Source: a bacterium
Lineage (GTDB): Bacteria; Pseudomonadota; Alphaproteobacteria; Rhizobiales; Xanthobacteraceae
Reading direction: 5' to 3'
DNA: 11,836 nucleotides
Assembly (NCBI GenBank): GCA_029946075.1
Contig: JAQSDT010000760.1
Coordinates: 1 to 11,836 of the forward strand
Positions within the stretch are counted from its first letter, which is position 1, and every line of letters starts with the position of its first letter. The position numbers and the translations under genes are program-made. Positions 6,392-11,836 of this stretch are shown one piece after another. Under the pieces are notes generated by a model that saw nothing but the letters and a program-made list of their open reading frames with translations, had not been told where the DNA came from and did no database searches.

Positions 6392-6400
6392 AATGGCCCC

Positions 6401-6429
6401 TTGAATTGCCGGTTCCCACTCGATATCTA
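6401..6429 (+). promoter_or_regulatory. Candidate sigma-70-type promoter of the metal-efflux operon
   Basis: TTGAAT (6401-6406) and TATCTA (6424-6429) are separated by 17 bases, and transcription would start about 20 bases before the first ATG of the operon. The -10 matches consensus only at TAT. No dyad of the MerR/CueR kind is visible between the boxes, so any metal regulator must bind elsewhere or the promoter is not metal-switched. Confidence 0.33.
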
Positions 6430-6455
6430 GCGCCTGTCCGTGCTACGATCAGGCC

Positions 6456-6866
6456 ATGATGCCAATGCAACACCTCATGCGAATTGTGGGAGCCGCGATC
6501 GTCCTGATCGCGCTTTCGTTCGCGCCGTCGGTTGCGAAGGCCCATTCCAGCCATCATCACCACCAGGCGTCCGTGCATGACGGACAGGGCCCATCCGCCG
6601 CCCAGGAGTCCGAACGGCCCGCGGCGCCCGCATCGTTACAGCAGGCACAATGGAAGCAGGCCGGGACGCCCCCGGAGCAGGATCGCAACTGCGCCGGCGG
6701 CTGCTGCTCGTCCGCCTGTGCCGCCTGCTGCGCGGCAGGATTACCCAATCCCGTGGCCTTCGTTTCCTTTCCCCGGTCGATCACGCGCGTGGCGTTTGCG
6801 CCATCGCAGGCTTGGCCGGGCCGCGAGCCGGAGTCGCTGCGGCGGCCTCCAAGGCACTTCATCTGA
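6456..6866 (+). CDS. Small exported His/Cys-rich protein, first gene of metal-efflux operon
   Basis: The 136-residue product has a signal peptide (hydrophobic VGAAIVLIALSFAPSVAKA, cleavage likely after A29). The mature chain begins HSSHHHHQ, so five of its first seven residues are histidine. A Pro/Gln/Ala-rich linker leads to a cysteine cluster, NCAGGCCSSACAACC (78-92), with six cysteines (79, 83, 84, 88, 91, 92). The tail ends ESLRRPPRHFI, an ending I associate with small proteins (DUF2946-like) encoded with metal-efflux genes. The likely role is binding or buffering metal in the periplasm ahead of the pump; that is inference. Start choice is uncertain: ATGs at 6456, 6465 and 6477 are in frame and none has a strong ribosome binding site, but the mature protein is unaffected. 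An 82-base gap separates it from the adaptor gene. Confidence 0.75.
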   Translation: MMPMQHLMRIVGAAIVLIALSFAPSVAKAHSSHHHHQASVHDGQGPSAAQESERPAAPASLQQAQWKQAGTPPEQDRNCAGGCCSSACAACCAAGLPNPVAFVSFPRSITRVAFAPSQAWPGREPESLRRPPRHFI

Positions 6867-6948
6867 ATCAAACCGATTAATTTGCGTCTGCGAGGCATGC
6901 CATGTGCTGCCCGCGACCGACGGCCATTCAGATTGAAGGACTATCCGT

Positions 6949-8601
6949 ATGCTTTCCCGATTTGGGCGTGCGCTCGCCGCGGCTGCGATCATTTTCGCTG
7001 CGTTCTCTCCCGCTCTGGCTCACGAAGGTCATGACGACGACGAGGCGCCACAGCCATCCGCCAGCACGCTGCCCCGCGGCGAGGCCGCTTCCGGCGCGTT
7101 CGAGATCGTGGCGATCGCCCGCGGCGACAACCTCGAGATCTATCTCGACCGGTTCGCGACCAACGAGCCGGTGACCGGCGCATCGATCGAGGTCGAATCC
7201 CCGTCCGGTCCGGTCAAGGCGGCGGCGGATGCCGATGGTACCTACAAGGTAGCGGCGCCGTGGCTGGCGAAGAACGGCCGAACCGACCTGATCTTCACGG
7301 TGACGGCCGGAGACACCACCGACATTCTGCCGTTGACCATCCAGACCGTGGCAGGCGCTGCGCAAGGCGCAGCACGGCACGATGAGGCTGCCCCCGGCTA
7401 CCTCAACAAGGCATCGGTTCTTCTCGTCCTCGGCGGCGCGCTGGCCGGGGCCTTGCTCTCTGCCATTGCGCTGCGCGGCAGACGCCGTGCGGCCGCCCTC
7501 GTCGCGATCCTTTCCGTCCTCTTGGGCGCGCGCGAACTGCAGGCGCATGAGGGCCACGGTCATGAGGAAGAAAAGGCGCAGGTCGCGATCAGCACCGTCT
7601 CCGGCGAACGCGCCCAGCGCCTTCCGGACGGTGCGGTGTTCGTGCCCAAATCGGTGCAGCGGATATTCGCGCTGCGGACGCTGCTCGCCGAAAACGCGAC
7701 ACACAAGAAGGCCACGGAATTGCCGGGGAGGATCATCCCCGATCCCAATGCCAGCGGCTATGTGCAGTCCGCCGTCGGCGGCCGTCTTTCCGCACCGTCC
7801 GGCGGCTTTCCGCGGCTGGGTACGCGGGTGAAACAGGGCGATGTCCTCGGCTACGTCACGCAGCCGATCCAGGCGATCGACGCTTCCGACATGCGGCAGC
7901 GCCAGGGCGAACTCGACCAGCAAATCTCGATCGTCGAACGCCGGTTTGCCCGTTACGAGCAACTGGCGCCGTCGGGCGCTATTTCCCGCACCCAGCTCGA
8001 AGATACCCGGCTCGAGCTGGAAGGGCTGCGTGAGCGCCGTGCCTCGCTCGACAAATCGCGCCGCGAGCCGGAAGCGCTGATCGCGCCGGTGGCAGGCGTG
8101 ATTGCCGAAGCCAGCGCCGTGGCGGGACAGATCGTCCAGCCGAGTTCGGTCGTCTTCAACATCATCGATCCGTCACGGCTATGGGTCGAGGCGCTGAGCT
8201 TCGAGAGCATCGAGCCTTCCCGGGGTGCACGGGCCTCGACCTACACCGGCAGGAACTACGACCTGATTTATCAGGGCACCGGCTTCGCCGACCGTAGCCA
8301 GTCGGTGCCGGTGCATTTTGCCGTGACGGGCGATACGGCGGGGCTCCGGGCCGGCCAGTTCCTGACGGTGCTCGTCACCACCGACGATGCGAAGGAAGGC
8401 GTTGCCGTGCCGCGCAGCAGCGTGGTTCGCGGCTCCAACGGCCAGGATTTCGTCTACGAGCACACGGCGCCCGAACGGTTCATGCCGAGAAGCGTGCGCA
8501 CCGAGCCCCTCGACGGCGACCGTGTGCTGATCGTGTCCGGCTTCACGCCGGGCAAGCGGATCGTGTCGCAAGGCGCGGATCTGCTCGATCACGTCCGCTG
8601 A
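6949..8601 (+). CDS. RND efflux periplasmic adaptor (CzcB/CusB-like) with extra N-terminal exported domain and membrane hairpin
   Basis: The 550-residue product is longer than a usual adaptor. In order: a signal peptide (1-24, ending SPALA); a His/Asp tip HEGHDDDE (25-32); a small beta-rich, Ig/YtkA/FixH-like domain (about 48-135); a hydrophobic helix (155-175); the basic turn RGRRR (176-180); a second hydrophobic stretch (181-194) ending RELQA; a second tip HEGHGHEEEK (200-209). The standard adaptor follows: first lipoyl half (about 262-305), coiled-coil hairpin (about 315-374), second lipoyl half APVAGVIAEASAVAGQIVQ, then beta-barrel and membrane-proximal domains to the end. By the positive-inside rule the RGRRR turn is cytoplasmic and both large parts are periplasmic. 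The adaptor should link the inner-membrane pump to an outer-membrane channel. GAAGGA (6935-6940) eight bases ahead of the ATG fixes the start. The pump gene follows after 12 bases. The fold of the first domain is a guess; the adaptor assignment is firm. Confidence 0.9.
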   Translation: MLSRFGRALAAAAIIFAAFSPALAHEGHDDDEAPQPSASTLPRGEAASGAFEIVAIARGDNLEIYLDRFATNEPVTGASIEVESPSGPVKAAADADGTYKVAAPWLAKNGRTDLIFTVTAGDTTDILPLTIQTVAGAAQGAARHDEAAPGYLNKASVLLVLGGALAGALLSAIALRGRRRAAALVAILSVLLGARELQAHEGHGHEEEKAQVAISTVSGERAQRLPDGAVFVPKSVQRIFALRTLLAENATHKKATELPGRIIPDPNASGYVQSAVGGRLSAPSGGFPRLGTRVKQGDVLGYVTQPIQAIDASDMRQRQGELDQQISIVERRFARYEQLAPSGAISRTQLEDTRLELEGLRERRASLDKSRREPEALIAPVAGVIAEASAVAGQIVQPSSVVFNIIDPSRLWVEALSFESIEPSRGARASTYTGRNYDLIYQGTGFADRSQSVPVHFAVTGDTAGLRAGQFLTVLVTTDDAKEGVAVPRSSVVRGSNGQDFVYEHTAPERFMPRSVRTEPLDGDRVLIVSGFTPGKRIVSQGADLLDHVR

Positions 8602-8613
8602 GGAGGAACGCGC

Positions 8614-11600
8614 ATGTTTACCTTCCTCGTCAGCGCCTCGCTCCGCAATCGCCTGTTCGTTCTGGCGATGGCGGCCATCCTGGTCCTGCTCGGCGCCTAT
8701 ACCGCGCGCCAATTGCCGGTCGACGTGTTTCCGGACCTCAACCGTCCGACCGTCACCATCATGACGGAATCGGAGGGGTACGCCCCGCCGGAGGTCGAGC
8801 AGCTCGTCAGCTTCCCGATCGAAACCCAGATGAACGGCGTGCCGGGCGTGAGCCGGGTACGATCGGTCTCGGGCATCGGGCTTTCGATCGTCTATGTCGA
8901 GTTCGACTGGGGCACCGACATCTTCCGCAACCGCCAGCTGGTCGCCGAACGCCTCGCGCAGGTGCAGAGCCAGCTGCCCTTGAATGTCACGCCGCAGATC
9001 GGCCCGATCAGTTCGATCATGGGCCAGATCCTGCTGATCGCGGTGACGTCGAAGACGGCGTCGCCGATGGAAGTGCGCGAGATCGCCGACTTCACCATCC
9101 GGCCGCGGCTGCTCGCCGTGCCCGGCGTCGCGCAGGTGATCCCGATGGGCGGCGAGGTCCGCCAGTACCGGATCGCGCCGCTGCCTTCGGCCTTGCGCGC
9201 GCTCGGCGTGAGCTACGAACAGATGGAGGTGGCGCTGCGGCAATTCGGCAGCAACACCGGCGGCGGGTTCACCGACCAGAACGCCCGCGAGTTTCTCATC
9301 CGCAACATCGGGCGCACCACGAGCCTCGAAGACCTGCGCAACATCGTCGTGACCACCATCGAAGGTCGGCCGATCCTGCTGCGGCAGGTCGCGAACGTCG
9401 ATTTCGCACCCAAGGTCAAGCGCGGCGACGCGGGCTATATGAGCAAGCCCGCCGTGATCGTCTCGGTCGAGAAGCAGCCCAACGTCGATACGGTGCAACT
9501 GACTCAGCGGATCACCGCGTCGCTCGCGGAGCTGGAACCCAGCCTGCCCTCCGGCGTCAAGGCCAGCGAGATCATCTTCCGGCAGGCGAGCTTCATCGAG
9601 AATTCGATCCAGAACGTCGAGCGGGTGCTGCTCGAAGCAGCGCTCGTGGTCGCCGTCATCCTGTTCGCGTTCCTGCTGAACTGGCGCACGACGGCGATTT
9701 CACTCACGGCGATCCCGGTTTCGATCCTGACCACGGCCATTATCTTCAAAATACTCGGCCTGTCGATCAACACGATGACGCTGGGCGGCCTTGCGATCGC
9801 CATCGGCGAACTGGTCGACGACGCCGTCGTCGATGTCGAGAACATCTTCCGCCGGCTGCGCGAGAACCGGGAGCAGGGTAATCCCCGCTCCGTGTTCGAC
9901 GTGGTGGTTTCGGCATCCAACGAGGTGCGGTCGGGAATCGTCTACGCCACCACGATCATCGTTCTGGTGTTCGTGCCGCTGTTTGCGCTTTCCGGCATCG
10001 AGGGGCGGCTGTTTGCGCCGCTCGGTCACGCCTACATCATTTCGATCATGGCCAGCCTGCTGGTTTCGATCACCCTCACCCCCGTCATGGCCTATTACCT
10101 GCTGCCGGGGATGAAACGCCTTGCGGAACGGGAAAGCTGGCTCGTCCGCAGGCTGAAACAGGCGAACCACGCCGCGCTCCGGTTCGCGCTTGCGCACAAG
10201 GGCTTGCTGCTCGGCGTCACGGCACTGGCGGTGATCGGCGCCGGTACCGGCGTGCTCGGATTGAAGCGCGCGTTCCTGCCGGCCTTCAACGAAGGCACAT
10301 TCACCATCAACATCGCCTTCAACCCCGGCGTTTCGCTTTCCGAATCCACGCGCGTGGGCTCGATCGCCGAACGCCTGTTGCTCGACATTCCCGAAGTGAT
10401 CAGCGTCGGCCGGCGCACCGGACGCGCCGAACTCGACGAGCACGCCGAAGGCATCCATTCGTCCGACCTCGAAGTCGATCTCAAGCGCTCGCCGCGGACG
10501 AAACCCGAAATCGTCGCGGATATCCGTTCGCGGCTGTCGGTGCTGCCGCTCTCGGTCAATGTCGGGCAGCCGATCTCGCACCGGCTCGATCATCTGTTGT
10601 CGGGCATCCGCGCCGAACTCGCCCTGAAACTGTTCGGCGACGACCTCGACACGCTGCGAAACAGCGCGGAGGAACTCCGTCAGCGTCTTGCGAAGATCGA
10701 GGGCATCCAGGACCTGCAGGTCGAAAAACAGGTGCGGATTCCGCAACTCGAAATCCGCGTCGACTACACCCGGGCCGCCCTGTACGGGGTGCAGCCCGGC
10801 GCCGTGACCGATCAGCTGTCGCGGCTGTCGAGCGGGCGCGTCATCTCGCGCGTCGTCGACGGTTACAAGCGCTACGACGTCGTCATGAGACTGCCGGACC
10901 AGCTTCGCACCACCGAGAAGCTCGGCGATCTCCTGATCAAGACGCCATCGGGGTGGATCCCGGCGCGTCAGATCGCCGACGTCAAGGAGACCGACGGACC
11001 CAATCAGATCCTGAAGGAAAACGGCCGAAGGCGTATCGTGATCCTGGCCAACTCGGACGGCAAGACCGACATGGCGGAGATCGTGCGACGCATACGCACC
11101 GAGCTGGACAGGGCAAGCCTGCCGCAAGGCGTCACGGCGAGCCTCGAAGGCACGTTCCAGGCCCAGGAAGAGGCGAGCCGCAGGATCGGTATCCTGTCGA
11201 TCGTATCCTTCGCGCTGATCTTTGCGATCCTCTACAGCCGCTATCGTTCTGCCGTGCTGGCGGCGATCATCATGGGCGGGGTGCCGCTGGCGCTGATCGG
11301 TTCGGTCGCGGCGCTGGCGCTGACCGATCAGCCGCTGTCCGTCGCCAGCATGGTCGGGTTCATCACGCTGGCGGGGATCGCAACCCGCAACGGCATCCTC
11401 AAGATCAGCCACTACATCAATCTCGCGCTGCACGAGCGGATGAAATTCGGACCGGAGCTCGTCATCCGCGGCAGTCTCGAACGCATGACGCCCGTGCTGA
11501 TGACAGCACTGTCGGCGGGGCTGGCGCTGCTGCCGCTGCTGATCGCAGCCGACGAACCGGGCAAGGAAATCCTGCATCCGGTCGCCGTGACGATCTTCGG

Positions 11601-11742
11601 CGGGCTTGTCAGCGCCACCCTGCTCGATGCGCTGGTGACGCCCGTGCTGTTCCTGATGTTCGGCCAGAAGCCACTGGCGCGGCTGATGCAGCGGCAATCC
11701 GAGACGACGCGCGGCAATCCTGCCGCCTCACATTCCTATTGA
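8614..11742 (+). CDS. Heavy-metal efflux RND transporter (CzcA/CusA family)
   Basis: The 1042-residue product has full RND length and order: TM1 (about 12-32); first periplasmic loop starting RQLPVDVFPDLNRPTVTI; SEGYAPPEVEQLVSFPIE; TM2-TM6 (from about 338); a second large loop beginning after about 565; TM8-TM12 (from about 860), with FITLAGIATRNGILKISHYI near TM10-11. The heavy-metal (HME) class is shown by the FPDL and APPEVEQLVSFPIE features and by TM4, GELVDDAVVDVENIF (398-412), with acidic residues E399, D402, D403, D407 and E409. That TM4 differs from the DFG..VDGAVV..EN of zinc/cobalt/cadmium CzcA and from the GAMVDAA of copper/silver CusA, so the metal is not assigned. It works by proton antiport with the adaptor encoded upstream. 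AGGAGGA (8601-8607), overlapping the adaptor's stop codon, lies six bases before the ATG and indicates tight translational linkage. Confidence 0.95.
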   Translation: MFTFLVSASLRNRLFVLAMAAILVLLGAYTARQLPVDVFPDLNRPTVTIMTESEGYAPPEVEQLVSFPIETQMNGVPGVSRVRSVSGIGLSIVYVEFDWGTDIFRNRQLVAERLAQVQSQLPLNVTPQIGPISSIMGQILLIAVTSKTASPMEVREIADFTIRPRLLAVPGVAQVIPMGGEVRQYRIAPLPSALRALGVSYEQMEVALRQFGSNTGGGFTDQNAREFLIRNIGRTTSLEDLRNIVVTTIEGRPILLRQVANVDFAPKVKRGDAGYMSKPAVIVSVEKQPNVDTVQLTQRITASLAELEPSLPSGVKASEIIFRQASFIENSIQNVERVLLEAALVVAVILFAFLLNWRTTAISLTAIPVSILTTAIIFKILGLSINTMTLGGLAIAIGELVDDAVVDVENIFRRLRENREQGNPRSVFDVVVSASNEVRSGIVYATTIIVLVFVPLFALSGIEGRLFAPLGHAYIISIMASLLVSITLTPVMAYYLLPGMKRLAERESWLVRRLKQANHAALRFALAHKGLLLGVTALAVIGAGTGVLGLKRAFLPAFNEGTFTINIAFNPGVSLSESTRVGSIAERLLLDIPEVISVGRRTGRAELDEHAEGIHSSDLEVDLKRSPRTKPEIVADIRSRLSVLPLSVNVGQPISHRLDHLLSGIRAELALKLFGDDLDTLRNSAEELRQRLAKIEGIQDLQVEKQVRIPQLEIRVDYTRAALYGVQPGAVTDQLSRLSSGRVISRVVDGYKRYDVVMRLPDQLRTTEKLGDLLIKTPSGWIPARQIADVKETDGPNQILKENGRRRIVILANSDGKTDMAEIVRRIRTELDRASLPQGVTASLEGTFQAQEEASRRIGILSIVSFALIFAILYSRYRSAVLAAIIMGGVPLALIGSVAALALTDQPLSVASMVGFITLAGIATRNGILKISHYINLALHERMKFGPELVIRGSLERMTPVLMTALSAGLALLPLLIAADEPGKEILHPVAVTIFGGLVSATLLDALVTPVLFLMFGQKPLARLMQRQSETTRGNPAASHSY

Positions 11743-11769
11743 ACTTACCATCTGGAAAAGGAGCCCCCC

Positions 11770-11836
11770 ATGAAGTTTGGATATCTCGTCCTCAGCGCCG
11801 CCCTGCTGACCGCCCTGCCCGCCGGCGCGCATCAGC
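11770..11836 (+). CDS. Start of a further exported protein, cut by the window edge
   Basis: Only 22 residues are present, MKFGYLVLSAALLTALPAGA then HQ. They form a clear signal peptide with a likely cleavage after AGA, leaving histidine as the first mature residue. AAAAGGAG (11756-11763) six bases ahead is a strong ribosome binding site, and the gene begins 27 bases after the pump's stop on the same strand, so it belongs to the operon. The mature protein is not visible; an accessory metal-binding protein is a guess from context. Confidence 0.72.
   Translation, partial: MKFGYLVLSAALLTALPAGAHQ

Noticed and set aside
6902..6948. Tiny reading frame starting ATGTGCTGCCCGCG before the adaptor gene
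   Set aside because: No ribosome binding site, no stop before running into the adaptor in another frame, and no recognisable product.
6928..7962. 344-codon minus-strand frame opposite the adaptor gene
   Set aside because: Shadow of the adaptor; no signal, domain or ribosome binding site.
9700..11697. 665-codon open frame on the minus strand opposite the RND pump
   Set aside because: It is rich in Arg, Asp, His and Gln without domains, as expected from the complement of a high-GC gene, and the plus strand encodes an unmistakable RND transporter.

Overview
The window looks like chromosome of a high-GC alphaproteobacterium, most likely Bradyrhizobium or a close relative. This is inferred from two things: the character of the proteins, and two large intergenic inverted repeats that resemble elements scattered through Bradyrhizobium genomes. 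No rRNA, tRNA, CRISPR array, transposase or phage gene is visible, and coding density is high with no gene-free stretch over about 200 bases.

Left part (1-6300) is housekeeping and envelope genes in short units of mixed orientation. A 5'-partial outer-membrane beta-barrel gene (minus strand, cut by the left edge) is divergent from a KdsD/KpsF-type arabinose-5-phosphate isomerase (Kdo/LPS supply). After an inverted repeat comes a divergent pair: a carboxymuconolactone-decarboxylase-family protein (minus) and an HxlR-type regulator (plus), with a concentric palindrome between them that is the obvious candidate operator. The regulator converges on an NfeD-like membrane protein, the two stop codons sharing CTAG. 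Upstream of nfeD on the same strand is a QmcA/stomatin-type SPFH protein, giving the classic NfeD-SPFH pair. Next come ferrochelatase hemH (minus) and, divergent from it, a four-helix MAPEG-family protein (plus), followed by a second inverted repeat.

Right part (6400-11836) is one plus-strand operon for heavy-metal efflux. It encodes a small exported His/Cys-rich protein, a periplasmic adaptor (CzcB/CusB type) with an unusual N-terminal half, an RND pump of the heavy-metal (HME) class, and the start of another exported protein cut by the right edge. The adaptor appears to be a fusion: signal peptide, His/Asp-rich tip and small beta domain, then a hydrophobic hairpin, then a second signal-like segment and second His-rich tip leading into the normal adaptor. 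The pump's TM4 motif is GELVDDAVVDVEN, not that of classical CzcA or CusA, so its metal cannot be assigned. No outer-membrane channel gene lies in the window.

The most interesting thread is that four exported segments of this operon would each begin with histidine after a signal-peptidase-like AxA (or LQA) site. This suggests that exposed N-terminal histidines are used to bind metal in the periplasm.
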